Source: Flammeovirgaceae bacterium UBA2338 (GTDB taxonomy: Bacteria > Bacteroidota > Bacteroidia > Cytophagales > Cyclobacteriaceae). From it: a stretch of DNA of 33,782 bases. Under the pieces are notes generated by a model. The model had not been told where the DNA came from. It worked only from the letters and a program-made list of their open reading frames with translations, and ran no database searches. Shown here piece after piece: positions 1 to 8,067 of this stretch. How positions within the stretch are numbered: the first letter of the stretch is position 1; every line of letters starts with the position of its first letter. Location of the stretch: the NCBI GenBank assembly GCA_002344795.1, contig DDUM01000046.1, positions 7,026 to 40,807 on the forward strand, read 5' to 3'. A program made the translations under genes and the position numbers.

Positions 1-24
1 TGGCAGCCTTTGGCTGCCTTTTTT
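1..24 (+). terminator. Rho-independent terminator of an upstream gene
   Basis: A perfect 7-bp stem (GGCAGCC at 2-8, GGCTGCC at 12-18) with a 3-nt loop is followed at once by six T residues (19-24). The gene it serves lies outside the window to the left. The stem may extend beyond the window edge. Confidence 0.8.
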
Positions 25-76
25 GTTGGTGCTTGTACATTCATCTTAATATCGATGATAATCAAACTTCAAAGTT

Positions 77-151
77 GAGAGTTGTCGGGATCCCTGACGT
101 GGCACGCAGTGCCAGTCAGGATGCTGACTTTGGCGTCAGCATTCAACTCTC
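77..151. repeat. Cloverleaf-like cluster of nested palindromes
   Basis: An outer inverted pair, GAGAGTTG (77-84) and CAACTCTC (144-151), encloses two hairpins. Hairpin 1 is CCTGAC(93-98)/GTCAGG(115-120), with an inner GGCAC/GTGCC stem and GCA loop at 101-113. Hairpin 2 is ATGCTGAC(121-128)/GTCAGCAT(135-142). A GGGATCCC palindrome sits at 87-94. As RNA or extruded DNA it would fold into a three-way junction. It resembles REP-like intergenic repeats, but no second copy occurs in this window, so the repeat nature is inferred. Confidence 0.5.
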
Positions 152-167
152 CCCCAAGCTACTAAAT

Positions 168-302
168 GAGGCTCTCAAAAGTGACACGTTTTGTTGATCC
201 GCCAGTTGGCAGAGAAACATCCCTAAATTGTAAATTTCAAACTATGGAGCTTCTTCGTTTTCGCTCAGAAATACGACATTCGTTAACTTTTTAGACAGCC
301 TC
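168..302. repeat. MITE-like element with imperfect terminal inverted repeats
   Basis: The left end begins GAGGCTCTCAAAAGTGAC (168-185). The reverse complement of the right end (302 downward) begins GAGGCTGTCTAAAAAGTTAA, giving imperfect terminal inverted repeats of about 18-20 bp around a 135-bp non-coding element. The right end, AGCCTC plus seven T (303-309), could also stop transcription. The inner stretch near 251-282 resembles the CTTCG...CGCTCAGAA intergenic repeats that recur in Bacteroidota genomes. No clear target-site duplication is visible. Confidence 0.45.
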
Positions 303-413
303 TTTTTTTATGTTCCCTCATACTAAAATTTTTATTTGACCCAACACACCAGATAATTCCTCCACCAAATTGATGGCCTTGTTTTTGAGGTGTTACATTT
401 GTATTCACTGCGG

Positions 414-2021
414 ATGAAAAAGATTGATAAGCTTATTATTTCTTCCTTTATAGGGCCCTTTGTCCTCACTTTTCTGGTGGTGGTGTTTATTCTTCTTACT
501 CAGCATATGCTGAAGTATTTTGACGATATCATTGGGAAGGATTTGGGGTGGGATGTTCTTGGTACCCTCCTGTTTTATTTCGCCATTTTTATGACTCCCG
601 TTGCACTGCCATTGGCAGTACTTCTTTCATCGCTTATTGCTTTTGGAAACCTGGGGGAGCATTTCGAATTGACTGCGGTCAAAAGCCTGGGTATTTCTTT
701 GGTTAGGAGCCTGCTTCCTATTTTTGTGTTTGTTGTGGCACTGACAGGAGCGGCATTTTATGCCAATAATAACCTTGTACCCAAGGCTGCATTGGAGGCA
801 TACAGTCTATTGTACGATATCAAGCAAAAAAAACCAGCCCTTGATCTTCGCGAAGGAGCATTTTATAATGCAATTCCGGATATAAGCATTAAGGTCAATA
901 AAAAACTGCCTGATGGACAGTCCTTAAAAAACATTATTATTTATGATCACAGAAATAGAGTTGGAAACAGAGAGGTGACCATCGCTGATTCAGGAAAGAT
1001 GTATACCATCCTCAATGACCAATTCCTGAAACTGGAACTGTTTAGTGGGTATAACTATAACGAGGGATCAGCCCAGGGTAAAGATGCCATGGGAATGCCG
1101 GATGCAGGACAGACCATGAGTAAAATGAAATTTGATAAAACTCAGATTGTATTTGACTTATCGTCATTTGGGCTTAATAGAACGGATAAAAAGTGGTTTC
1201 AAGGCAACCGGATCATGAGAAATCTGAATGAGTTGGAGCGGGATATGGATTCTATTGGGCGGAATGTAATGAATCAAGAGCTTAGCAGGTTCATTACCAC
1301 CAGAAACAATATGTTCAATTACCACCACAAATTTGATACGTTACAATTACCCGGTGTGCTGCAGAGACATAAAGCAATATTGGATTCTGCTGCCAAGAAA
1401 GGATCGGAACCAGCTACTTCAAAGTTGATGCCCACAAAGGATGGGAGAGTTAAAGTTCCATTGAAGATGGAGTCACCTGTAATTGCAGATGATTCCATCA
1501 GAGCGATTGTGACCGCCAGGTCCGACAGTTTATTTGCATCACCTGTCACGAAAGCGGAAATAAGTACTGCACTGAACCATGTGCGCATGATAAAAAGCCA
1601 AATCGTTAACTATTCCAGCCAGATTGAAACCTATGAAAGCGAGTATAGGGTGTTTCAGATACAATGGCATAAGATTCTGGCTAATTCCATGGCATGTATA
1701 GTTATGTTTTTAATTGGAGCCCCCCTCGGAGCAATTATCAAGCGGGGTGGGTTGGGGGTGCCTGTATTGGCCTCTATTATTTTCTTCATTTTCTACTATA
1801 TCATGTCTATGATGGGGGATAAATGGGCGCGTCAGGGGGCTATTTCGGTTCCTATGGGAATTTGGATGGCGGATGCCATTTTATTTGTAATTGGCCTCTT
1901 ATTCCTCCGTCAGGCCAGGGTAGATGCCCGTCTATTTGAGGCAGACTTTTACCGGGTGGTCTGGGATAAGCTAAAGGTCTGGTTGACAAGCAAAAAACAG
2001 ATTTCAAAGCCTGTCACCTGA
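414..2021 (+). CDS. LptF/LptG-family lipopolysaccharide export permease (LptG-like)
   Basis: This is an inner-membrane permease of the LptB2FG transporter, which extracts lipopolysaccharide from the inner membrane for transfer to the outer membrane. Three N-terminal membrane segments (about residues 6-32, 48-80, 100-119) and three C-terminal ones (about 420-445, 447-472, 482-506) flank a large soluble region, as in YjgP/YjgQ proteins. At 535 residues it is far longer than the roughly 360-residue enterobacterial proteins; the extra length is all in the middle region. ATG 414 (MKKIDKL) is preferred over the in-frame GTG at 390 because family members begin at this point. A solo LptG/F gene away from its partner is usual in Bacteroidota. 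Whether it is the F or G subunit cannot be decided by eye. Confidence 0.88.
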   Translation: MKKIDKLIISSFIGPFVLTFLVVVFILLTQHMLKYFDDIIGKDLGWDVLGTLLFYFAIFMTPVALPLAVLLSSLIAFGNLGEHFELTAVKSLGISLVRSLLPIFVFVVALTGAAFYANNNLVPKAALEAYSLLYDIKQKKPALDLREGAFYNAIPDISIKVNKKLPDGQSLKNIIIYDHRNRVGNREVTIADSGKMYTILNDQFLKLELFSGYNYNEGSAQGKDAMGMPDAGQTMSKMKFDKTQIVFDLSSFGLNRTDKKWFQGNRIMRNLNELERDMDSIGRNVMNQELSRFITTRNNMFNYHHKFDTLQLPGVLQRHKAILDSAAKKGSEPATSKLMPTKDGRVKVPLKMESPVIADDSIRAIVTARSDSLFASPVTKAEISTALNHVRMIKSQIVNYSSQIETYESEYRVFQIQWHKILANSMACIVMFLIGAPLGAIIKRGGLGVPVLASIIFFIFYYIMSMMGDKWARQGAISVPMGIWMADAILFVIGLLFLRQARVDARLFEADFYRVVWDKLKVWLTSKKQISKPVT

Positions 2022-2022
2022 A

Positions 2023-2054
2023 TTTGCTTTTTAAGTGGCTCTGGTATACTTTTG
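2023..2054 (+). promoter_or_regulatory. Bacteroidota-type promoter for rpsO
   Basis: A TTTG element (2023-2026) is followed after 20 nt by TACTTTTG (2047-2054), a perfect match to the Bacteroidota -7 consensus TAnnTTTG. The start point would be near 2061, giving an rpsO leader of about 30 nt. The -33 element starts directly after the stop codon of the upstream permease gene. Confidence 0.7.
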
Positions 2055-2091
2055 CGGTCTAAAATAGAAGAGAAAAAATTATTTTTTACAG

Positions 2092-2367
2092 ATGTATCTG
2101 AATTCAGAAAAAAAGCAAGAGCTGTTCAACGCACACGGGATTAGCAAATCTAAGACCGACACTGGCTCTCCGGAGTCGCAAATTGCCCTTTTTACCTTTC
2201 GTATTAAGCACCTGACTGAGCACCTCAAAGGTCAGAAAAAGGATTTTTCAACTCAAACCGGCTTATTAAAACTGGTAGGTAAGCGCAAGAAGCTCCTTAA
2301 TTACCTTCAAAAGACGAATATCGATAGATATAGGGCGGTTTTAGCAGATCTCAATTTAAGGAAATAA
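2092..2367 (+). CDS. rpsO: 30S ribosomal protein S15
   Basis: Primary 16S rRNA-binding protein of the small subunit platform, also part of an intersubunit bridge. The 91-residue length is typical. The sequence carries the family signature: SKTDTGSPESQIALFT near residues 20-35, followed by the LTEHLK and RKKLLNYLQ helices. It has its own promoter just upstream and a hairpin terminator/attenuator just downstream, before pnp. The rpsO-pnp order is widely conserved in bacteria. Confidence 0.98.
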   Translation: MYLNSEKKQELFNAHGISKSKTDTGSPESQIALFTFRIKHLTEHLKGQKKDFSTQTGLLKLVGKRKKLLNYLQKTNIDRYRAVLADLNLRK

Positions 2368-2385
2368 GAAACTATTGAATAGCAC

Positions 2386-2410
2386 AGGGAACCAATAAGG
2401 TTCCCTTTTC
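2386..2410 (+). terminator. Hairpin terminator/attenuator between rpsO and pnp
   Basis: AGGGAACC (2386-2393) and GGTTCCCT (2399-2406) form a perfect 8-bp stem with a 5-nt AATAA loop, followed by a short T tract (2406-2409). It either ends rpsO transcripts or acts as a partial terminator and processing stem in the rpsO-pnp transcript, the region where PNPase autoregulation acts in enterobacteria. Confidence 0.7.
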
Positions 2411-2467
2411 GCTTTATTTACACCCAGGGCAATGCTATCCTGCATGCCTAACAACTTATTAATAACA

Positions 2468-4603
2468 ATGAATAACATTATAAAAAAAACCTGCAAGCTT
2501 CCTGACGGGCGGGAAATTAGCATAGAAACAGGAAAATTGGCTCGCCAGGCAGATGGTGCCGTAGTGGTACGCCAGGGTAATACCATGCTGTTGGCTACAG
2601 CTGTTGCCTCTCAAACTGCCCGAGAGGGGGTTGATTTTTTGCCAATGTCTGTAGACTATCAGGAAAAATTTGCCTCAACGGGTAAAATACCAGGTGGATT
2701 TTTAAAGCGCGAAGGAAGACTTTCCGACTATGAAATCTTAATTAGTCGCTTGGTTGATCGTGCCATACGCCCCTTATTTCCAGACGATTATCATGCGGAA
2801 ACTCAAATAAGCATTACACTGATTTCAGGAGATGAGAATTCACTTCCGGACTCACTGGCGGCCTTTGCAGCTTCATGTGCATTGGCTGTTTCAGATATTC
2901 CAGTTCAAGAGCCTATTTCTGAGGTAAGGGTGGTAAGAGTTGATGGACAATTCATCATTAATCCATCACTTGAGCAAAAGGAGAAATCTGATCTCGATCT
3001 GATTGTTGCAGCATCAAAAGACAATATTTTGATGGTAGAAGGAGAGTTGAAAGAAGTGAGCGAAAAAGATATGCTTGAAGCAATGAAGCATGCCCATGAC
3101 GCCATCAAGGTTCAGTGTGCAATTCAGGTAGAACTTGCTGAAGCAGCAGGTAAAACAGTGAAAAGAACATTTGACCACGAGGAGAAGGATGAAGCATTAA
3201 AAGCGGAAGTTCACAAAAAGTTTTATGACAAGCTATACGAAATAGCACGTCAGCAAAATCCAAATAAGAAAGAGCGCTCCGAAAATTTCAGTAAGCCATT
3301 GGAAGAATATTTAGAGTCGCTTCCTGAGGATACTGAGATCAACAAAGATTTGGTCAAGAAATATTATAAAGAGGTTCATAAAAAAGCCTGCCGTGACCTC
3401 GTACTGAATGAGAAAGTTCGTCTGGATGGGCGCCAACTTAATGAAGTGAGAAAAATTTGGACGGAGGTCAACTACCTGCCGATGGCCCACGGCTCTAGCG
3501 TCTTTACCAGAGGTGAGACGCAATCTTTGAGTACGGTTACACTGGGTACAAAATTAGATGAACAACTTATTGATGGTGCCATGTTTTCTGGCTCCAACAA
3601 ATTTATATTGCATTACAACTTCCCTGGGTTTTCAACCGGTGAGGTGAAGCCTAACCGCGGACCGGGAAGAAGAGAAGTAGGTCATGGTAATTTGGCGATG
3701 AGAGCGTTGAAGCAGGTTATTCCTCCTGATGACAAAAACCCATACACCATACGTTTGGTTTCTGATATTTTAGAGTCAAATGGTTCTTCATCTATGGCCA
3801 CTGTATGTGCTGGTTCTCTGGCACTTATGGATGCTGGTATTCCAATTTCTGCTCCAGTTTCAGGTATCGCAATGGGAATGATTAGCGACAGCGCAACAGG
3901 CAAGTACTCTATTCTTTCTGATATTCTTGGAGATGAAGATCACTTAGGTGATATGGACTTCAAAGTAACAGGTACTGAAAAGGGAATCACTGCATGTCAG
4001 ATGGATCTTAAGGTAGACGGTTTGACTTATGAAATGCTGGAAGAAGCTTTGAACCAGGCCAAAGAGGGGAGACTGCATATTCTTAATGAGATGAAGAAGA
4101 CTTTGTCTCAGTCCAACGCAGATTTAAAACCTCATGCACCACGTGCACATAGCATTACAATCGACAAAGAAATGATCGGTGCGGTAATCGGACCTGGTGG
4201 AAAAGTGGTACAGGAAATACAAAAGACGACTGGGGCTACAGTGGTCATTGAAGAGAAAGACAATAAAGGTGTAGTCAACATTTTCTCCAGCAATCAGGAT
4301 ATGATGGATGCAGCCATTGGTCGCATTAAGGCCATCGTGAGTGTGCCTGAAGTGGGTGAGGTGTATGATGGAACTGTAAAATCAATCATGCCATTTGGGG
4401 CATTCGTTGAAATCATGCCGGGCAAAGATGGGTTGCTTCATATTTCAGAAATTAAGTGGGAGCGCCTTGAGACTATGGATGGTGTAATGGAAGTGGGGGA
4501 ACATGTAAAAGTGAAACTGGTAGAGATTGATAAAAAAACAGGCAAATACAGGCTATCAAGAAAAGTTTTATTGCAGCGGCCGCCTAAAAAAGAAGAAGCG
4601 TAG
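2468..4603 (+). CDS. pnp: Polyribonucleotide nucleotidyltransferase (PNPase)
   Basis: A 3'-5' phosphorolytic exoribonuclease that degrades mRNA to nucleoside diphosphates. Domain order: RNase PH 1 (about 1-145), helical linker, RNase PH 2 (about 330-550) with the catalytic GDEDHLGDMDF stretch near residues 488-498, KH domain with GPGGK near residue 575, and S1 domain (about 630-705, beginning YDGTVKSIMPFGAFVEI). At 711 residues it is full length. ATG 2468 (MNNIIKKT) is chosen over the upstream in-frame ATG at 2432, because the reading from 2432 adds twelve non-homologous residues. It follows rpsO; no terminator separates it from rpoD 79 nt downstream, so read-through is possible. Confidence 0.97.
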   Translation: MNNIIKKTCKLPDGREISIETGKLARQADGAVVVRQGNTMLLATAVASQTAREGVDFLPMSVDYQEKFASTGKIPGGFLKREGRLSDYEILISRLVDRAIRPLFPDDYHAETQISITLISGDENSLPDSLAAFAASCALAVSDIPVQEPISEVRVVRVDGQFIINPSLEQKEKSDLDLIVAASKDNILMVEGELKEVSEKDMLEAMKHAHDAIKVQCAIQVELAEAAGKTVKRTFDHEEKDEALKAEVHKKFYDKLYEIARQQNPNKKERSENFSKPLEEYLESLPEDTEINKDLVKKYYKEVHKKACRDLVLNEKVRLDGRQLNEVRKIWTEVNYLPMAHGSSVFTRGETQSLSTVTLGTKLDEQLIDGAMFSGSNKFILHYNFPGFSTGEVKPNRGPGRREVGHGNLAMRALKQVIPPDDKNPYTIRLVSDILESNGSSSMATVCAGSLALMDAGIPISAPVSGIAMGMISDSATGKYSILSDILGDEDHLGDMDFKVTGTEKGITACQMDLKVDGLTYEMLEEALNQAKEGRLHILNEMKKTLSQSNADLKPHAPRAHSITIDKEMIGAVIGPGGKVVQEIQKTTGATVVIEEKDNKGVVNIFSSNQDMMDAAIGRIKAIVSVPEVGEVYDGTVKSIMPFGAFVEIMPGKDGLLHISEIKWERLETMDGVMEVGEHVKVKLVEIDKKTGKYRLSRKVLLQRPPKKEEA

Positions 4604-4682
4604 CAGGCATAATTAAATTCGGGAATATTTTGGCGAACTAATTTTTGGGATTTACGTGTTCTAGACTTAGTATTATTGCTCG

Positions 4683-5546
4683 ATGAGACAGCTTAAGATA
4701 AGCAAGCAGATCACCAACCGCGAGAGCCAATCGCTTGATAAGTATTTACAGGAAATTGGCAAGGTGGATTTGCTAACAGTGGATCAGGAAGTAGCGCTTG
4801 CCAAACGAATTAAAGCCGGAGACCAAATTGCCCTTGAGAAAATGACCAAGGCCAATTTGCGTTTTGTGGTGTCAGTGGCCAAGCAATATCAAAACCAGGG
4901 GCTAACATTAGGTGACCTCATAAACGAGGGTAATTTGGGTCTTATTAAGGCCGCGCAACGCTTTGACGAAACGCGCGGGTTTAAGTTTATTTCCTACGCA
5001 GTATGGTGGATTCGCCAATCCATTCTCCAGGCATTGGCAGAGCAATCCCGCATTGTACGCCTGCCCCTCAACCGGGTTGGATCCCTCAATAAGATTTCCA
5101 GAACATTTTCAGAACTTGAACAAAAGTACGAGCGTGAGCCTTCTCCGGACGAGCTGGCAGATGTGTTGGAGGTAACGACCGCTGAAGTAGTGGATACAAT
5201 GAAAATTTCAGGTAGACACGTTTCAATGGATGCTCCCTTTGTTTCCGGAGAAGAAAACAGCCTGCTGGATGTGTTGGAGAATGATAGTGGAGAGAAGCCT
5301 GATTCAGGGTTGATGAATGATTCCTTGAGAAGGGAAGTGCAACGAGCACTTTCTACCCTTACCCAACGGGAGTCTGATGTAATTGCATTGTACTTTGGAT
5401 TGAATGGAGAACATGCCATGACGCTAGAGGAGATAGGCGAGAAATTCAATTTGACAAGGGAGCGTGTCCGACAAATTAAAGAAAAAGCAATACGTAGGTT
5501 GAGACACACCTCAAGAAGTAAGGCTTTGAAACCTTATTTGGGTTAA
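4683..5546 (+). CDS. rpoD: RNA polymerase primary sigma factor, sigma70/SigA type
   Basis: The housekeeping sigma factor. Region 1.2 is at about 14-46 (SLDKYLQEIGKV), region 2 at about 55-125 (LRFVVSVAKQYQNQG, GNLGLIKAAQRFD, YAVWWIRQSI), region 3 in the middle, and region 4 at about 220-280 with the helix-turn-helix LEEIGEKFNLTRERVRQI. The short 287-residue form lacks region 1.1 and the long non-conserved region, as in Bacteroidota primary sigma factors, which read TAnnTTTG promoters such as those seen in this window. It may be partly co-transcribed with pnp. A terminator follows at 5573-5604. Confidence 0.96.
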   Translation: MRQLKISKQITNRESQSLDKYLQEIGKVDLLTVDQEVALAKRIKAGDQIALEKMTKANLRFVVSVAKQYQNQGLTLGDLINEGNLGLIKAAQRFDETRGFKFISYAVWWIRQSILQALAEQSRIVRLPLNRVGSLNKISRTFSELEQKYEREPSPDELADVLEVTTAEVVDTMKISGRHVSMDAPFVSGEENSLLDVLENDSGEKPDSGLMNDSLRREVQRALSTLTQRESDVIALYFGLNGEHAMTLEEIGEKFNLTRERVRQIKEKAIRRLRHTSRSKALKPYLG

Positions 5547-5572
5547 CTGTGTTTGATTTTATAACTTGTACG

Positions 5573-5610
5573 AGTCTCAATGCTGATACGATTGGGACTT
5601 TTTTATTTTT
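5573..5610 (+). terminator. Rho-independent terminator after rpoD
   Basis: AGTCTCAAT (5573-5581) pairs with ATTGGGACT (5591-5599) with one G-T wobble and a 9-nt loop. Six T residues follow (5599-5604), then A and five more T. It separates rpoD from trxB. Confidence 0.82.
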
Positions 5611-5628
5611 TATTTAGTATAAAAGAAT

Positions 5629-6579
5629 ATGTCAAAAGAACCATTAAAAGTACTCATTATAGGATCTGGCCCTGCCGGATATACTGCTGCCATCTATGCC
5701 GCGCGTGCTGGTCTGAAGCCAGTATTGTTAACAGGGGGTGAGCCTGGTGGTCAGCTCACCACTACTAATGATGTGGAGAATTTTCCTGGCTATCCGGACG
5801 GAGTCAATGGACCACAAATGATGGTGGACTTGCAAAAGCAGGCTGAACGATTTGGTACAGAGGTTCATTATAAAATGGTGACTGCCGCTGATTTTTCAAC
5901 TTACCCGTTCCGGCTTACTGTAGACGAAAAAGAAGAGATAACTGCGGAGTCTGTAATTATTGCAACTGGAGCTACTGCAAAATATTTGGGTATCCCATCA
6001 GAAAAAACCTTTGCTAATAAGGGAGTTTCTGCATGCGCAGTGTGTGATGGATATTTTTATAGGGGAAAAGAAGTGGCAGTAGTAGGTGCAGGAGACTCTG
6101 CTGCTGAAGAGGCCACCTATTTGGCAAACCTATGCCCTAAGGTACACTTGATTGTGAGAAGGGATGAAATGAGAGCTTCGAAAATCATGCAGCAACGAGT
6201 GCTAAAGACACCAAATATTGAAGTACACTGGAACACAGAAACCGAAGAAATATTGGGTGATGATTCGGGAGTGAAAGGAGTAAGAGTGGTTAATAATAAA
6301 ACCGGTGAGAAGAAAGAGCTCGCAATTGAAGGATTCTTTCTGGCAATTGGGCACAAGCCTAATACAGATATATTCAAAGGCCAGATCGATATGGATGAGA
6401 CGGGGTACATTCAGGTGAAACCCGGCACTACGAAAACGAATATCGAAGGGGTATATGCAGTAGGTGATGCAGCGGATAAAGTTTACCGTCAGGCAATAAC
6501 TGCTGCGGGTACCGGATGTATGGGTGCTTTGGATGCAGAGAAATTTTTGGCTGCAAAAGAGGCAGAGCTGGTTCAGTAA
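5629..6579 (+). CDS. trxB: Thioredoxin-disulfide reductase
   Basis: An FAD- and NADPH-dependent enzyme that reduces oxidised thioredoxin in the cytoplasm. The FAD-binding GSGPAG is at residues 12-17. The redox-active cysteine pair is Cys136-Ala-Val-Cys139 in ACAVCDG. The NADPH-binding GAGDSAAEEA follows, and the second FAD contact GVYAVGDAAD lies near the C-terminus. At 316 residues it is the normal low-molecular-weight form. bshB1 starts only 6 nt after its stop, so the two genes are probably one operon joining thioredoxin recycling with bacillithiol synthesis. Confidence 0.96.
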   Translation: MSKEPLKVLIIGSGPAGYTAAIYAARAGLKPVLLTGGEPGGQLTTTNDVENFPGYPDGVNGPQMMVDLQKQAERFGTEVHYKMVTAADFSTYPFRLTVDEKEEITAESVIIATGATAKYLGIPSEKTFANKGVSACAVCDGYFYRGKEVAVVGAGDSAAEEATYLANLCPKVHLIVRRDEMRASKIMQQRVLKTPNIEVHWNTETEEILGDDSGVKGVRVVNNKTGEKKELAIEGFFLAIGHKPNTDIFKGQIDMDETGYIQVKPGTTKTNIEGVYAVGDAADKVYRQAITAAGTGCMGALDAEKFLAAKEAELVQ

Positions 6580-6585
6580 AACCTT

Positions 6586-7302
6586 ATGAAATTAGATATA
6601 CTCGTATTGGCAGCTCATCCGGATGATGCGGAGCTCGGCTGTGGAGGCACTATTTTAAAACAGATTGCCTCAGGGCAAAAGGTTGGCATTGTAGACTTCA
6701 CCAAAGGCGAATTGAGTACAAGGGGCACTATAGAAACCCGTGAACAAGAGGCCAAGGTATCAGCAAAAATTTTAGGACTTTCTGCTCGGGAAAATTTGAA
6801 TTTCAGGGATGGGTTTTATGCCAATGATGAGGCACATCAAAAAGAAGTAATCAGGGTCATAAGGAAGTATCAACCTGATATTGTTTTAGCAAACGCAATT
6901 TATGATCGTCATCCCGACCACGGAAAAGGAGGGGAGCTTGCTTTTCAATCTTGTTTTCTTTCCGGACTAAACAAAATTGAAACCACAGAGAACGGAAGCA
7001 CACAGGAGCCATGGAGACCAAAAGTCCTTTACCATTATATCCAAAGTCAATTGATCACTCCGGATTTTGTTGTTGATGTTACAGATCATTGGGGGAAGAA
7101 AATGGAGGCTATTCATGCCTTTAAATCTCAATTTCACGATCCAAGCAGCAAAGAGCCAGCTACCTATATTTCCAGTGAGGGTTTCCTGAAAATGTTAGAA
7201 GCCCGAGGCACTGAACTTGGTCACGCTATCGGTGTCCGCTATGGAGAAGGCTTTACTGTCAGAAGGACGATCGGAGTGGATCATCTTACCGATATCCGTT
7301 AA
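6586..7302 (+). CDS. bshB1: Bacillithiol biosynthesis deacetylase BshB1 (PIG-L family)
   Basis: Removes the acetyl group from GlcNAc-malate, the second step of bacillithiol synthesis, in the cytoplasm. The PIG-L/LmbE zinc-binding motif AHPDDAELGCGG is at residues 9-20, and the second histidine-rich motif DRHPDHGKG lies near residue 107. The 238-residue length and the region HAFKSQFHDP are typical of the BshB1 branch rather than of LmbE-like amidases. It sits 6 nt after trxB. Its TAA stop (7300-7302) overlaps the stop codon of the convergent pdxH gene. The other bacillithiol genes (bshA, bshC) are not in the window. Confidence 0.9.
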   Translation: MKLDILVLAAHPDDAELGCGGTILKQIASGQKVGIVDFTKGELSTRGTIETREQEAKVSAKILGLSARENLNFRDGFYANDEAHQKEVIRVIRKYQPDIVLANAIYDRHPDHGKGGELAFQSCFLSGLNKIETTENGSTQEPWRPKVLYHYIQSQLITPDFVVDVTDHWGKKMEAIHAFKSQFHDPSSKEPATYISSEGFLKMLEARGTELGHAIGVRYGEGFTVRRTIGVDHLTDIR

Positions 7303-7940
7303 GGAGCAAGTCTGTTAATCTTCCATTTACCGTCTACCAAAGTATATACAATTCTGTCGTGCAAGCGATTTGGTCTTCCCTGCCAGAATTCAATTTCAAA
7401 GGGGGTAACACCATAACCACCCCATTGTTTGGGGCGAGGTAATACTTTTAGGTCTTTGTATTTCTTTTCTATTTGTACAACGCGCTCTTCCAAAATGGAT
7501 CGCTCTTTTATTAGGGTACTTTGAGGAGATGCCCATGCGCCTACCTGACTCGAGCGGGGGCGGCTTTGGAAGTAAGAGTCAGATGCATCAGCAGAAACTC
7601 TGCTTACAACTCCCTCAATTCTAACCTGGCGCTCCAGTTCAGGCCAGAAAAAGTTAAGCGCACATGCGGGGTTGAGTTCAAGTTCTCGCCCCTTTTGGCT
7701 TTGATAATTGGTATAAAAAATGAATTGTTCATTTTCAATACCTTTTAGGAGTACAATACGGGATGTAGGCCTTCCTTTTTCAGATAAAGTGGCAAGGTTC
7801 ATTGCATTGGGCTCAAGAGCCTGTGACGCTATCGCCTGTTCAAACCATTTTTGGAATTGAATAATGGGGTTTTTATCGACTGAGTTTATATCGAGCGTTG
7901 CCTTGCTATAATCAGTTCTAATTTCTGATATTACTTTCAT
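7299..7940 (-). CDS. pdxH: Pyridoxine/pyridoxamine 5'-phosphate oxidase
   Basis: An FMN-dependent enzyme that makes pyridoxal 5'-phosphate in vitamin B6 biosynthesis and salvage. Family marks: SRIVLLKG (substrate and FMN region), YTNYQSQKGRELELNP, FFWPELERQVRIEG, SRPRSSQVGAWAS, and the C-terminal RLHDRIVY with the INRLAP end. About 213 residues is standard. ATG at 7940 (MKVISEI) is chosen; the longer frame uses a TTG at 7952. Its stop (7299-7301) overlaps the stop of bshB1 on the other strand, so the two genes leave no room for a terminator. YqgE is divergent from its 5' end. Confidence 0.95.
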   Translation of the reverse strand: MKVISEIRTDYSKATLDINSVDKNPIIQFQKWFEQAIASQALEPNAMNLATLSEKGRPTSRIVLLKGIENEQFIFYTNYQSQKGRELELNPACALNFFWPELERQVRIEGVVSRVSADASDSYFQSRPRSSQVGAWASPQSTLIKERSILEERVVQIEKKYKDLKVLPRPKQWGGYGVTPFEIEFWQGRPNRLHDRIVYTLVDGKWKINRLAP

Positions 7941-8067
7941 TATCACATTCAATTTTTCTTTAAATTAATAAAAGCATAGGTTGCATCTGAGAGGGAACCC
8001 TACTTTATTAGTATATAATTACGTGTATAACAAAACTTAGGCTTGTACCGTTTTATTGGATAGGATA

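Noticed and set aside
4671..4678. TATTATTG as a -7 element for rpoD
   Set aside because: It has one mismatch, and initiation would fall at or after the ATG 4683, with a 23-nt spacer to the nearest TTTG.
4994..5509. 171-codon minus-strand frame inside rpoD
   Set aside because: It lies entirely opposite the conserved sigma factor coding sequence, with a Ser/Arg-rich composition typical of antisense frames.
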